Assembly: GCA_038239345.1 (NCBI GenBank)
Contig: JBBSEX010000013.1
Location: 123,123-187,122, forward strand
Source of the DNA: JBBSEX01 sp038239345
GTDB lineage: Bacteria; Acidobacteriota; Terriglobia; Bryobacterales; Bryobacteraceae
Length of the DNA: 64,000 nucleotides
Direction of reading: 5' to 3'
Each line of letters opens with the position of its first letter. Within the stretch, counting starts at the first letter, position 1. The notes under the pieces are model-generated. The model was not told the origin of the DNA. It saw nothing but the letters and a program-made list of their open reading frames with translations, and searched no databases. Both the position numbers and the translations under genes were made by a program. Positions 53,006 to 61,966 of the stretch are shown piece by piece.

Positions 53006-53155
53006 TTAGATATCGGACGCGGGCTGTTTTTTATGCTTGGGTTTCTTCCGGTCCGGCTTCGGCACCATGATTTTGGAAGACGGAACGATCCCGACGCGCT
53101 CACGCGCCAGTTTTCGAACTTCGTTCTTTTGATCGAATTTCTTTATCGTGGCCAA
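53006..53155 (-). CDS. 49-residue lysine-rich protein, TTG start
   Basis: The minus strand reads LATIKKFDQKNEVRKLARER and continues to KKPKHKKQPASDI, 49 codons from a TTG at 53155 with a GAGG site 6 bp upstream. About 15 of the residues are Lys or Arg, in a pattern of a helical start and a disordered basic tail. The frame is protein-like while the overlapping frames are not. No family is recognised. The gene is divergent from tatA with 80 bp between starts. Confidence 0.5.
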   Translation of the reverse strand: MATIKKFDQKNEVRKLARERVGIVPSSKIMVPKPDRKKPKHKKQPASDI

Positions 53156-53235
53156 TGGATCCTCGCTTAATGGCGCGCTTGACTCTGCCGAGACGGCGTC
53201 CCTACAATGATAATGGCTATACAGAAGGAGGCCCT

Positions 53236-53403
53236 ATGCGATCAATCGGCTTACCTGAGCTCCTAATCATTCTTGCGGTGGCCGTGCTTTTGTTCGGCGG
53301 CAAGAAGATTCCAGAGGTAGCAAAGGGTTTGGGCGAAGGCATCCGCAACTTCAAGTCATCTTTGAAGGGCGACGATCACCCCGACGAAAAGAAGCAGGCG
53401 TAG
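53236..53403 (+). CDS. tatA: Sec-independent translocase protein TatA
   Basis: A 55-residue protein; the ATG at 53236 sits 6 bp after a strong AGAAGGAGG site. The N-terminal membrane helix MRSIGLPELLIILAVAVLLF is followed by the FGGKKIPEVAKGLGEGIRNF amphipathic helix and a charged tail, the exact TatA/E layout. TatB and TatC are not nearby. The window also encodes Tat-signal proteins (1413, 3376, 28841), so the pathway is in use. A bidirectional terminator follows. Confidence 0.93.
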   Translation: MRSIGLPELLIILAVAVLLFGGKKIPEVAKGLGEGIRNFKSSLKGDDHPDEKKQA

Positions 53404-53467
53404 GCTTCCGGAAGCTGCCCGTAACTTGGGCGGTCTCTATCTCGGTCTTATTCACGTTGTACAACAG

Positions 53468-53500
53468 AAAGCCCCGCGTCGTCGATGCGGGGCTTTTCCT
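53468..53500. terminator. Bidirectional terminator between tatA and the HU gene
   Basis: GCCCCGC (53471-53477) and GCGGGGC (53487-53493) form a 7-bp GC stem with a 9-base loop, flanked by AAA and TTTT. It can stop both tatA (plus) and the HU gene (minus). Confidence 0.85.
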
Positions 53501-53505
53501 TTTTG

Positions 53506-53820
53506 TTATTTCGCCTTTTTCGGCGGTACGATCGCATCCTTCACGGCCTTGGCGACGCGAAACTTCACCACTTTCTTGGCCGGAATCTTAATGGTTTCTC
53601 CAGTCGAAGGATTGCGGCCCAAACGGGCTTTTCGCTCCACGCGCACTAGGCGCCCGATCCCGGGCAGTACAAACGTGCCGTTCTTCTTAGTCTCGCGCAC
53701 CGCGGTTTCTGCGAACATCGCCAGAAACTGTTTGGCTACCTTATTATTTACTTCGCAGGACTCCGCCAGTTCTTTGATCAACTGCGTCTGCGTCATCTTC
53801 GTTGCTGGTACTGTGGCCAT
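53506..53820 (-). CDS. HU/IHF-family DNA-binding protein
   Basis: A 104-residue protein behind GAAGGAGG. The HU fold is clear: MTQTQLIKELAESCEVNNKV (helices 1-2), GTFVLPGIGRLVRVERKARL (beta arm), GRNPSTGETIKIPAKKVVKF (the NP loop that intercalates DNA). A basic tail follows (KDAIVPPKKAK). It should bend and compact DNA. The gene stands alone between two terminators. Confidence 0.92.
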   Translation of the reverse strand: MATVPATKMTQTQLIKELAESCEVNNKVAKQFLAMFAETAVRETKKNGTFVLPGIGRLVRVERKARLGRNPSTGETIKIPAKKVVKFRVAKAVKDAIVPPKKAK

Positions 53821-53980
53821 AAGCCTCCTTCAGAATTCTTACTTCTCCCAATGAATCCGGCTGTTTCGCGTGCGTCGAGCCTGATATCCGCAGCTCAGCC
53901 CATCGCAAGTTCTAAAACATTCCGGCCATGTTTTGCTAACAAATGATACCGGATAGGGAAAGCCGATGTAAAGGGAAATA

Positions 53981-54016
53981 TGCGCGAAAAGCCCGATTTT
54001 CGGGCTCTTTCGCGCA
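53981..54016 (-). terminator. Terminator downstream of recA
   Basis: On the minus strand AGCCCGA-AAA-TCGGGCT is followed by TTTT, with an outer GCGCGAAA/TTTCGCGC extension. It begins 81 bp after the recA stop. Confidence 0.75.
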
Positions 54017-54096
54017 TTGGTAAGCTTGGAAGGCCTATAAATGGCCTATTTGGAGGATTTTTGTGTGAAGAAGCGGCACACGTGCGGCGATTCCGG

Positions 54097-55146
54097 CTAA
54101 GCCGTTTGTGCTTGTAACTTAGCGGCCGGCTCTGAGGCGGCGCCAATCGGCGAGGTTGTCATTCCCAAAACCTTCCGGAGTTCCGCGTCGATTCTGTTTC
54201 TAACCTCGACGTGTTCCTTTAGGAAAGTACGGGCGCTTTCGCGGCCTTGGCCCAGACGTTCCCCACGGAAGCTGAACCATGATCCGCTCTTTTCCACAAT
54301 GTTATTTGTCACTGCCAGATCCAGCAAATCGCCCTCGCGCGAAATTCCTTCGCCGAAGATAATGTCCAATTCCACTTCTCGAAACGGCGAAGCTACTTTA
54401 TTCTTAACCACCTTCACCTTGGTCCGGTTTCCAACCACCACATCGCCATCTTTCAGCGCCGCCATACGCCGCACCTCAACCCGGACAGATGAGTAGAACT
54501 TCAAGGCACGCCCACCGGTGGTGGTTTCCGGATTACCAAACATAACGCCAATCTTTTCACGAACCTGATTAATGAAGATCAAACAAGTGTTCGTTCTAGA
54601 TACCGCGCCGGTTAACTTACGCAGAGCCTGGGACATCAGGCGGGCATGCAGCCCCATGTGGCTATCGCCCATTTCGCCATCCAGCTCAGCTTTCGGTACC
54701 AGTGCCGCGACGGAATCCAGAACAATAAGATCCACATGCCCGGTAGATACCAGGGCGCTAACGATTTCCAAAGCCTGCTCGCCATGATCGGGCTGCGATA
54801 TCAGAAGATTATCGACGTCCACGCCGAGCTTGCGGGCATAGTTCGGATCCAGCGCGTGCTCGGCGTCGATGAAGGCCGCCGTGCCACCCGCTGCCTGTGC
54901 TTCGGCAATAACGTGAAGCGTCAACGTCGTCTTCCCCGAGGATTCCGGACCGAACACTTCTATAACGCGTCCGCGAGGAAATCCGCCGACTCCCAAAGCG
55001 GCATCTAAAGAGATGGATCCGCTGGAAATCACGTTAACCGGCAAAACATTTCGCGACCCGAGCCGTTGAATCGACCCCTTGCCGAACTGCTTGTCCATCT
55101 GAATCAAATCAATGGCGATCTGACGCTGGCGTTCTTTTAAATCCAC
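54097..55146 (-). CDS. recA: Recombinase RecA
   Basis: A 349-residue protein. Walker A is GPESSGKTT near residues 66-74, MAW is LDSVAALVPK, loop L1 is GEMGDSHMGLHARLMSQALR, and L2 is NQVREKIGVMFGNPETTTGG; the Walker B strand lies in VDLIVLDS. The C-terminus is short and not strongly acidic. Central enzyme of recombination and SOS activation. A terminator follows, and a palindrome upstream (55173-55187) may be a repressor site. Confidence 0.97.
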   Translation of the reverse strand: MDLKERQRQIAIDLIQMDKQFGKGSIQRLGSRNVLPVNVISSGSISLDAALGVGGFPRGRVIEVFGPESSGKTTLTLHVIAEAQAAGGTAAFIDAEHALDPNYARKLGVDVDNLLISQPDHGEQALEIVSALVSTGHVDLIVLDSVAALVPKAELDGEMGDSHMGLHARLMSQALRKLTGAVSRTNTCLIFINQVREKIGVMFGNPETTTGGRALKFYSSVRVEVRRMAALKDGDVVVGNRTKVKVVKNKVASPFREVELDIIFGEGISREGDLLDLAVTNNIVEKSGSWFSFRGERLGQGRESARTFLKEHVEVRNRIDAELRKVLGMTTSPIGAASEPAAKLQAQTA

Positions 55147-55172
55147 AGTGTTCCCCTTACGGCATCAAAGTG

Positions 55173-55187
55173 TCGGAATTTTACCGA
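55173..55187. promoter_or_regulatory. Possible SOS-type operator upstream of recA
   Basis: TCGG-AATTTTA-CCGA is an inverted repeat located 27-41 bp before the recA start, the right place for a repressor. It does not match the E. coli CTGT-N8-ACAG box, and the acidobacterial LexA motif is not known to me, so this is a lead only. Confidence 0.3.
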
Positions 55188-55336
55188 ACTTCTCAGTAAA
55201 ACTGCGATTGAGTGACGCTTGGGCAGAATGTGGGGCGGATGTCGGCCCGTCGAGAGGGGTTGAGCGGTGCGAGTTTATGCGCTTACAGCCTACAACCTAC
55301 CGCCTGCAACCGGGTACAATAATACCTTTGTGAATC

Positions 55337-56644
55337 ATGAGCAACCTTATCGTACTTGGCGCCCAGTGGGGAGACGAAGGCAAGGGCAAAATCGTCGACT
55401 TATTTTCCGATAGATTTGATATCGTTGCGCGTTATCAAGGCGGCCATAATGCCGGCCACACGGTCTACATCGGCGAGAAGAAATACGTTCTGAAGCTCAT
55501 CCCCAGCGGAATTTTGCGGCCTGGGATTCGCGCGGTTATCGGGAACGGGGTGGTGATTGATCCAGCGGCACTGTTGCAGGAAATCAAGACGCTGGAAGAT
55601 CTCGGCATTGATGTTACAAAGCACCTATCCATAAGCAATCGAGCGCATATTATTTTCCCGTTTCACCGCCTTGTGGAAAAGATGTCGGAAGACCGGCCGG
55701 ACCGGATCGCCATCGGCACTACATCGCGCGGCATCGGGCCTTGCTATGAAGATAAAATCGGCCGGCGCGGCATTCGTGTCGCCGACTTGTTCGATCCCGA
55801 CAGTTTCCGCGTGCTGTACGACGCGCTGGCCGAAGATAAGCGCTTGCTGGCGCAGACCTTTCAGATTCACGAGAACATCGATTACGCCCAGATTCGCGAG
55901 CAATACGAAAAGTGCGCTGAGCGCATGCGCCCCATGGTGTGCGATACGGCGGTGCTGCTGAATAACGCTATTGCGGAAGGCAAGCGCGTTCTGTTTGAGG
56001 GCGCGCAAGGCACGATGCTCGATATCGATCATGGCACTTATCCCTTTGTGACATCGTCCAGCGCGGCGGCCGGTGGCGCTTGCACGGGGTGCGGCGTTCC
56101 GCCTACAAAGATCGACGGAATCGTGGGAGTTTCCAAGGCGTATATTACTCGCGTGGGCTCCGGTCCGTTTCCATCGGAAGATTTGACCGAAGCGGGCGAG
56201 ACCCTACGCCGGGTAGGCAAGGAATTCGGCGCCGTAACCGGCCGTCCACGGCGCTGCGGCTGGTTTGATGTGCCGCTGTTACGTTACACCGCAACCGTGA
56301 ACGGATTCGATAGCCTGATTATCACCAAGCTGGATGTGCTTGACGATTTACAAGAAATTCCCGTTTGCGTCGCTTATCGCGTGCGCGGGCAGGAAATTTC
56401 GGAGATGCCGGCGACGATCGGCGCTCTTGCCGCAATTGAACCGATCTATGAAAAGCTTCCCGGCTGGCAAACGTCCACGCGTGGCATTTCGAAATATGAC
56501 GATCTGCCGGCGAAGGCGAAAGACTATCTGGCGTTTCTATCCAAGAGCACGAAGATTGAAGTTGGCAGTGTGTCGACGGGTCCTGAACGCACGGAGACGA
56601 TGATCATCGCCGGCTCGCGGCTGGAACAGCTGCTGGGCAGCTGA
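55337..56644 (+). CDS. purA: Adenylosuccinate synthetase
   Basis: A 435-residue enzyme of AMP synthesis. The GDEGKGKIVDLF P-loop with catalytic Asp13-type residue, QGGHNAGHTVY, TTSRGIGPCYEDKIGRRGIR, then GTYPFVTSS and VTGRPRRCGWFD are all present, and the length is standard. It is monocistronic and divergent from recA (190-bp gap). Its stop abuts the stop of the convergent DinB-like gene with no spacer. Confidence 0.96.
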   Translation: MSNLIVLGAQWGDEGKGKIVDLFSDRFDIVARYQGGHNAGHTVYIGEKKYVLKLIPSGILRPGIRAVIGNGVVIDPAALLQEIKTLEDLGIDVTKHLSISNRAHIIFPFHRLVEKMSEDRPDRIAIGTTSRGIGPCYEDKIGRRGIRVADLFDPDSFRVLYDALAEDKRLLAQTFQIHENIDYAQIREQYEKCAERMRPMVCDTAVLLNNAIAEGKRVLFEGAQGTMLDIDHGTYPFVTSSSAAAGGACTGCGVPPTKIDGIVGVSKAYITRVGSGPFPSEDLTEAGETLRRVGKEFGAVTGRPRRCGWFDVPLLRYTATVNGFDSLIITKLDVLDDLQEIPVCVAYRVRGQEISEMPATIGALAAIEPIYEKLPGWQTSTRGISKYDDLPAKAKDYLAFLSKSTKIEVGSVSTGPERTETMIIAGSRLEQLLGS

Positions 56645-57259
56645 TTACTTTCCTGGGAAACCGGCGGTAGCTTTGACTTCTTCTATCTGCTTATCGTGCC
56701 GCATATTGTGTAGCGGGATATAGATCAGCCATTGGTAAGCATTCAGCGTGTTGAAAACGGGGAACGGATGTTCCGCGGTATGTTCCTTCAACGCAACGGT
56801 GGTTTGTTCGGTAAATTGCAGAGTCCTGCCGCGGGCTTCGTCAAAGCGCTGCATGATCTCCGCGCGAGTCATCGTACCTTGCGGTTTGATGGCTTCCGGA
56901 GCTTCGGCTTTCCCCAAGCGGGGGGCCATCACTTTCAAGATGAACTCGGTCTTGCCGGCTGTTTTCTTTTCCCAATCGGGATTAATCGGACTTGCAATCG
57001 CTCTTTGCACCTGGCTGAACAATAGACCTTCGGCAAGTACGATATGCTCGGCCACCTCGCCCACGGACCAGCGCGCGGGCGACGGCTTCCAAGTCCACTG
57101 GGCGTCGCTAAGATCTTTCACAGCGTCAATGAATTCGCTTCGCGAATCCTTTAACAGTTGAATCACTTTGGCGCGCTCCTCGGCGCTGATTTGCGGGTCC
57201 TGCGTATCGGCCCGCAGGGGTAAGCAGGCTAGAAACAGCAGAGCCGGAAATACTTTCAT
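56645..57259 (-). CDS. Exported DinB-like protein
   Basis: A 204-residue protein with a signal peptide (MKVFPALLFLACLPLRA). The four-helix DinB/YfiT pattern is seen in FIDAVKDLSDAQWTWKPSPA, RWSVGEVAEHIVLAEGLLFS and YIPLHNMRHDKQIEEVKATA; the three His residues (in AEHIV, PLHNM, MRHDK) are the expected metal ligands. Family members are metal-dependent thiol transferases or hydrolases; an exported one is less usual. It follows malQ by a 13-bp gap upstream on the same strand. Confidence 0.8.
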   Translation of the reverse strand: MKVFPALLFLACLPLRADTQDPQISAEERAKVIQLLKDSRSEFIDAVKDLSDAQWTWKPSPARWSVGEVAEHIVLAEGLLFSQVQRAIASPINPDWEKKTAGKTEFILKVMAPRLGKAEAPEAIKPQGTMTRAEIMQRFDEARGRTLQFTEQTTVALKEHTAEHPFPVFNTLNAYQWLIYIPLHNMRHDKQIEEVKATAGFPGK

Positions 57260-57272
57260 GTCCCGAAGGCTA

Positions 57273-59513
57273 TCACGAACCCGCGCGGCCGGTGCGTTCT
57301 ACCCAGTTGCGAAACATCGCGGTGACGCCGCGGGCCAACGGGTCCGAGCGCAATTCCTCAACCGTATAGCGCATTTTATGCGACCAGTTCGGATATTCGG
57401 CGGTGCTGCCGGGCAGGTTCTGTTGATCCGCTTCCTTCGTCAGATCTTCCTGGTTCACCACCATCAACGCCGATGGCGTGGAAGCCAGAAATCCGATCAC
57501 GGCATTGTGCAACTCTCCCGATAATTCGGGCACGTCGGCGGCGGATCGGGCGAACCAGCCAGGTACCAATTGCAATTCATGCAACATGTCCAGCACTTTT
57601 TGTTTTTGCTCGGCGCGATCGGCAAGCATGCCGCGGTAGGTGGCTTCGTCGGTCAGAATTCCGGCTTCGCGGCGGGCTTCAATGTCGCGGTTGATCCAGA
57701 AACCGGCTAGCGTCGGCAAGTCGTGCGTGGTGATGGAAACCAAAGCTTGGCGGGGATACTCGTTGGGTCTCTTAAAGCGGCCGGAATCGTCCTTTTCAAA
57801 ATAGAACAGGCGATAAGAGAGGATGCCGAACCGCTGCAGTGCTGCGCGAAATTCATCGGTGACCGTGCCCAGATCCTCGCCGATAACGATCACCTTCTGG
57901 CGGACGCTCTCGAGCGCAAGGATGCGCATAAGATCTTCGCTGCGGTCAAGGACGTAGGTTCCATCGGTGGCTTCGCATTCGTTAGGAATCCAGAAGAGAC
58001 GGAAGAAGCGCATCACATGATCGATCCGCAGCGCCCCGCCATGACGGCAGTTTTTACGGATAGAGTCGATGAACAAGCTGTAGCCCTCTTCGCGGTGCTT
58101 CAGGGAGTTTGGCGGCGGAAACGACCAATCCTGACCCTTAGGTGAAAAATTATCGGGCGGCGCGCCCACGCGGCACCCATTGATGTAGAACGAGCGATGC
58201 GCCCACAGGTCCGATCCAAAGCGATCGGTGGCTAAGGCCAGATCGTGATAGAGCCCGATGGACATGCCCTTCTGCTTCGCGTATTCGTGCGCCGCCGCAA
58301 GCTGCGTATCGAGTACCCATTGGACATACTTATAGAAGAGAACGCTACGCCAGTACTGTTGGGCGAACAAGCGTGTCGCGGGCGCGGCGGGATCGCGGTA
58401 CTCCTCCGGCCAGCCGGTCCACAACCATACATCGGGAAAGCGGCGGTGGATTTTCTCTTCGAGTGCGCAATAGACGGCGTATACATCCAGCAGTTCTCCT
58501 TCGCTCTCGACGAACTTGCCAAATTCCCGGGCACGCTCGGTGTTGGCCCGATAGTCCTGCAGAAATCGGCGAAAGAGAAGCTTCAGGAATCGAATCTTCA
58601 AGCGGTGAACACGCGCATATTCGACGAATTGGGAAGCCCGCAATTCGTCGATTTCCTTGCGCACCGATGCCGATTCCAAGATCGTCTTCGCCCGCGTATA
58701 CCCAGTAAAATCCGGACTGTTCTCCACATCGACATAAATGCAGTTTCGATAAAAGCTGCAGTTAGGCAGGTAAGGACTGGTGTTGTACGGCTGGCGGTTG
58801 GGAATGGAATGCAAAGGATTCAGCGCCAGAAACGCCGACCCTCCGTCCTCCCCGGCCCAATCGATGGCGGCCCGAAGATCCGTAAAATCGCCGCAGCCCC
58901 AATTGCGCTGGCTGCGTAGCCCGTAAACGCTGATCGCGATGCCCGCCGCTTTCCCGTCTTGGCCCAAAGCTTCCGGCCAATAAGCGCGATCCGGGCACAC
59001 GATGAAGCGCGTGGTGGCGGTCACTTCACCGGCGCGCAGATGAAGCACATGGTAACCAAGCCGTAACGGCGAAGGAAAGTGCAGTGGCTTGCGGACGAAC
59101 TCTTCGCCGCGCAGATTGGCTGTTGCCGATATATCGACAGCGGATAAGTCGGCGGTGCCGCCTTCGGCCTCGCCACCTTCCCATTGAATGGTGACATCGA
59201 TCGGAGTATTCGCGAGCGCAATTGGCACGGAGATATCGATCGCACCGGTGCTGGCGCCAATCACGAGTGTCTCGGGTGTCAGCCTTGACCATTCGCTCGA
59301 CAAATGTTCTTCCAGACCGTCATTCAGTTGTTCAAGAGTACCGGTGGCCGTGCCCAGGGCTTCTAAAATCGCCCGCAAGACCTTTTCAGTAGCCTCGTGC
59401 CGCTGGCCCCACATGTCCCAATATTCGGTTTCAACACCGCGCAGCGCGGCGGCCCGCCGTAAAGCATGGTCGTATGTTGGCGATGGTGTAAACGTCGTGG
59501 TGGTTGTGGACAT
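57273..59513 (-). CDS. malQ: 4-alpha-glucanotransferase (GH77)
   Basis: A 746-residue enzyme. An N-terminal beta domain (~residues 1-180) of the long MalQ type precedes the GH77 barrel. Barrel motifs: NPLHSIPNRQPYNTSPYLPN; IGLYHDLALATDRFGSDLW with the nucleophile Asp; LRIDHVMRFFRLFWIP; VIGEDLGTV with the acid/base Glu; and TTHDLPTLAGFW. It rearranges maltooligosaccharides in the cytoplasm and fits with the glucoamylase at 18869. The start ATG at 59513 is 38 bp from the divergent nuoB start. Confidence 0.94.
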   Translation of the reverse strand: MSTTTTTFTPSPTYDHALRRAAALRGVETEYWDMWGQRHEATEKVLRAILEALGTATGTLEQLNDGLEEHLSSEWSRLTPETLVIGASTGAIDISVPIALANTPIDVTIQWEGGEAEGGTADLSAVDISATANLRGEEFVRKPLHFPSPLRLGYHVLHLRAGEVTATTRFIVCPDRAYWPEALGQDGKAAGIAISVYGLRSQRNWGCGDFTDLRAAIDWAGEDGGSAFLALNPLHSIPNRQPYNTSPYLPNCSFYRNCIYVDVENSPDFTGYTRAKTILESASVRKEIDELRASQFVEYARVHRLKIRFLKLLFRRFLQDYRANTERAREFGKFVESEGELLDVYAVYCALEEKIHRRFPDVWLWTGWPEEYRDPAAPATRLFAQQYWRSVLFYKYVQWVLDTQLAAAHEYAKQKGMSIGLYHDLALATDRFGSDLWAHRSFYINGCRVGAPPDNFSPKGQDWSFPPPNSLKHREEGYSLFIDSIRKNCRHGGALRIDHVMRFFRLFWIPNECEATDGTYVLDRSEDLMRILALESVRQKVIVIGEDLGTVTDEFRAALQRFGILSYRLFYFEKDDSGRFKRPNEYPRQALVSITTHDLPTLAGFWINRDIEARREAGILTDEATYRGMLADRAEQKQKVLDMLHELQLVPGWFARSAADVPELSGELHNAVIGFLASTPSALMVVNQEDLTKEADQQNLPGSTAEYPNWSHKMRYTVEELRSDPLARGVTAMFRNWVERTGRAGS

Positions 59514-59551
59514 GTGACCCGTAAGCGATTGTAGCTACCCGTGCGATACTT

Positions 59552-60112
59552 GTGATCGTGGAAGCCGATAATAAGTTTCAAATCAGTCAGCCATCTGAGC
59601 TGTTCGCGCGCATCGACAACGAAGATGCCAGTGCTCTTTTTGGGGACAGTATCGTCACCACTACTGTAGATAAAGCGATCAACTGGGCTCGTAAAAATTC
59701 GATCTGGCCGATGAGCTTCGGGCTTGCCTGCTGTGCCATCGAAATGATGTCGATGATTGCTTCCCGCTACGACATCTCACGATTCGGCGCCGAGGTCATG
59801 CGTGGATCCCCGAGGCAATCGGATTTAATGATTATAGCCGGGCGCGTATCGAACAAAATGGCCCCTGTAATTCGCCGCCTCTATGAGCAGATGCCCGAAC
59901 CGAAGTGGGTGATCTCGATGGGCGCATGCGCCACATCCACGGGCGTATTTAGCAACTATGCGCTAATCCCCGTGAACCAGGTGATTCCCGTGGACATCTA
60001 CGTACCCGGTTGCCCGCCGCGCCCTGAGCAATTGATTTACGCCATCACTCTGCTTCAGAAGAAGATTGAAAAGGATACGGACGTAATTCAAAAGGTCCTA
60101 AACCTCGCCTAG
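59552..60112 (+). CDS. nuoB: NADH-quinone oxidoreductase subunit B, isolated gene
   Basis: A 186-residue protein; GTG at 59552 or 59558 are both possible starts. The N2 cluster ligands are complete: GLACCAIEMM (two adjacent Cys), GACATSTGVFSNYA and PGCPPRPEQL. Sequence and length match complex I NuoB. No other nuo gene lies nearby: malQ is upstream on the other strand and ddl follows 6 bp downstream. Acidobacteria often have more than one nuo set, so this may be the sole copy displaced from its operon or a second copy. Confidence 0.93.
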   Translation: MIVEADNKFQISQPSELFARIDNEDASALFGDSIVTTTVDKAINWARKNSIWPMSFGLACCAIEMMSMIASRYDISRFGAEVMRGSPRQSDLMIIAGRVSNKMAPVIRRLYEQMPEPKWVISMGACATSTGVFSNYALIPVNQVIPVDIYVPGCPPRPEQLIYAITLLQKKIEKDTDVIQKVLNLA

Positions 60113-60118
60113 TCCTCT

Positions 60119-61105
60119 ATGAAGACACGGGTTGCGGTCGTTTATGGCGGCCGGAGCGGTGAGCATGAAGTCTCTATTCGCTCGGCGCAATCGATCATCC
60201 AGGCGCTGGATCCCGATAAGTTTAAGGTTATCCATTATCTGATCTCCAAGGAAGGAAAATGGCGTCCCCGGCCCATCGTACCCGAGCCCGGGGGAAACCC
60301 TGAAATCGACGTCGTCTTCCCGGTTCTGCACGGAACCTTTGGCGAGGATGGCACCGTGCAAGGCCTGCTCGAGTTAGCCGAGTTGCCCTATGTCGGTGCC
60401 GGTGTGCTGGCCTCGGCTGTGTCGATGGATAAGGAAGTAATGAAGCGTCTGGCGGCGGAACGTGGGCTTCCAGTTGTCGAATCCGTCACCATCTTCCGTT
60501 CCGAATTGGATGCAATCGACCTGGAGAAACTCTGCTCGCGCTTCCCATTTCCCGTTTTCGTTAAGCCGGCGAACATGGGCTCCTCTGTCGGCGTTTCGAA
60601 GGCCGCGTCGTGCCCCGAGTTGCAAGCGGCGCTGCTGGAGGCCGCGAAATTCGATCGGAAGATCATTGTGGAACGGGGCATTATCGGGCGCGAGTTCGAA
60701 TGCTCTGTCCTGGGTAATGAGAACCCCCGGGCAGCGGTGCCTTGTGAGATTCTGCCGTCGCGCGACTTCTACGATTACGAAGATAAATACGTTCTCGGGA
60801 CGGCGAAGACGATGCTTCCGGCTGACATAACTCCGGCCCAGACCGCGGAAATCCAGCGTCTGGCGGTAGAGTGCTATAAGGCTGTGGGCTGCGAAGGCAT
60901 GGGCCGCGTGGATTTCCTGCTGGAAGCGAGTACGGATAAATTCTTCATCAACGAGATCAACACGATTCCCGGATTTACCTCGATCAGCATGTTTCCCAAG
61001 ATGTGGGAATATGCCGGACTTCCGTTTCCGGCGTTGATCGAGCGATTGATTGAATTGGCCTTGGAACGGAGTGCTGCGAAACGTGCGACGAAATATACCC
61101 GCTAG
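60119..61105 (+). CDS. ddl: D-alanine-D-alanine ligase
   Basis: A 328-residue ATP-grasp enzyme of peptidoglycan synthesis. Motifs: VVYGGRSGEHEVSIRSAQSI, PVLHGTFGEDGTVQGLLELA, then YVGAGVLASAVSMDKEVMK, PVFVKPANMGSSVGVSKA, and INEINTIPGFTSISMFPKM. It is 6 bp downstream of nuoB, so the two are probably cotranscribed. Its 3' end overlaps the next gene's start by 23 bp. Confidence 0.95.
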   Translation: MKTRVAVVYGGRSGEHEVSIRSAQSIIQALDPDKFKVIHYLISKEGKWRPRPIVPEPGGNPEIDVVFPVLHGTFGEDGTVQGLLELAELPYVGAGVLASAVSMDKEVMKRLAAERGLPVVESVTIFRSELDAIDLEKLCSRFPFPVFVKPANMGSSVGVSKAASCPELQAALLEAAKFDRKIIVERGIIGREFECSVLGNENPRAAVPCEILPSRDFYDYEDKYVLGTAKTMLPADITPAQTAEIQRLAVECYKAVGCEGMGRVDFLLEASTDKFFINEINTIPGFTSISMFPKMWEYAGLPFPALIERLIELALERSAAKRATKYTR

Positions 61106-61928
61106 CCTGTTATGCGCCGTCGCGCTCTGGAGCGCGGAGTCCACTCCACTGTTTGAAGCACAGACCAGGGAGTTGACCGCCGAACAAGCCAAAACATTTT
61201 TGCCGATCCTGTGTCCCGGCCATGTGGCAACGGAATACGTCGGTGGACACAACACCTATGGATGCGATGTCTGTCCCGCGAAATCGGGAATGGCCGGCGA
61301 TGCGTCGGCGCCAGGCAAGATCAAGTGGACGGTTCAAGCCACGATCGCCGGACATTTCACGGCTTCCGGGGCCGAAGAAGTGGTCTTGGGCGTGAGCGGC
61401 TGCGAGGCTCATGTCAATAACTTCGGTGGCACGACCTTGCTGGCGAAAGCGGGCGGAGAGTGGAAGATGTCGTGGTATCATCCCGGCCTGATTACCACGA
61501 ATTGCCGCAAGATAGCGTTATCCGGAAACCGCGAGATTTTATTCTGCGAGGATACCTACACCGGAAGCGGCGTCGAATCGCACAGCTTGTATACGGCCGA
61601 TTTACAGTTGGCCGAAGACAAACGGTTTCATCGCCTGCTCGGCTTAGAAGACACTATGGGAGCCTGTTTCGCCGGTGCGGAGTTGCGAAAGGCGCGGATT
61701 GTAAGCGTACAGTTCCCCGATCTGAACGGCGACAAGATTCCCGACTTGCGCGTGATTGTCGAAGTTGGGTTGACGAAGAAATTTACCGAGGCTGAAATCG
61801 CCAAGCTCTGCCCAAGCAATCTGCCAACACCCAAGATGCAGAAACTGACGCTCGACTTTTTGTTTCAAGGTAGTGAGTATGCCCCTACTGCCGCCAGCAA
61901 GACAATCTTGAAGCAATTTGAACCCTAA
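61083..61928 (+). CDS. Exported hypothetical protein
   Basis: A 281-residue protein. GTG at 61083 is chosen: it follows GGAG by 10 bp and yields a signal peptide VRRNIPASLLCAVALWSAES. An earlier ATG at 61050 lies deep inside ddl. The mature part has seven cysteines in pairs (ILCPGH, YGCDVCPAK, SGCEAH, TTNCRK, LFCED), suggesting disulfides, and a QFPDLNGDKIPDLRV stretch like an FG-GAP/calcium loop. No family recognised. Overlap with ddl suggests cotranscription. Confidence 0.65.
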   Translation: MRRNIPASLLCAVALWSAESTPLFEAQTRELTAEQAKTFLPILCPGHVATEYVGGHNTYGCDVCPAKSGMAGDASAPGKIKWTVQATIAGHFTASGAEEVVLGVSGCEAHVNNFGGTTLLAKAGGEWKMSWYHPGLITTNCRKIALSGNREILFCEDTYTGSGVESHSLYTADLQLAEDKRFHRLLGLEDTMGACFAGAELRKARIVSVQFPDLNGDKIPDLRVIVEVGLTKKFTEAEIAKLCPSNLPTPKMQKLTLDFLFQGSEYAPTAASKTILKQFEP

Positions 61929-61966
61929 GAGGGCAGGTGTCCCAGCGTTGCCAGTAGACTGTTAGC

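Noticed and set aside
52915..53103. 62-codon minus frame upstream of ggt
   Set aside because: It overlaps the ggt signal peptide and has a random composition; the adjacent TTG-started frame at 53006-53155 has a ribosome site and coherent composition.
54031..54047. AGGCC-TATAAAT-GGCCT inverted repeat between recA and HU
   Set aside because: It can form a small hairpin but lacks a T run and a link to a start codon; the stronger terminator 15 bp away already explains the recA 3' end.
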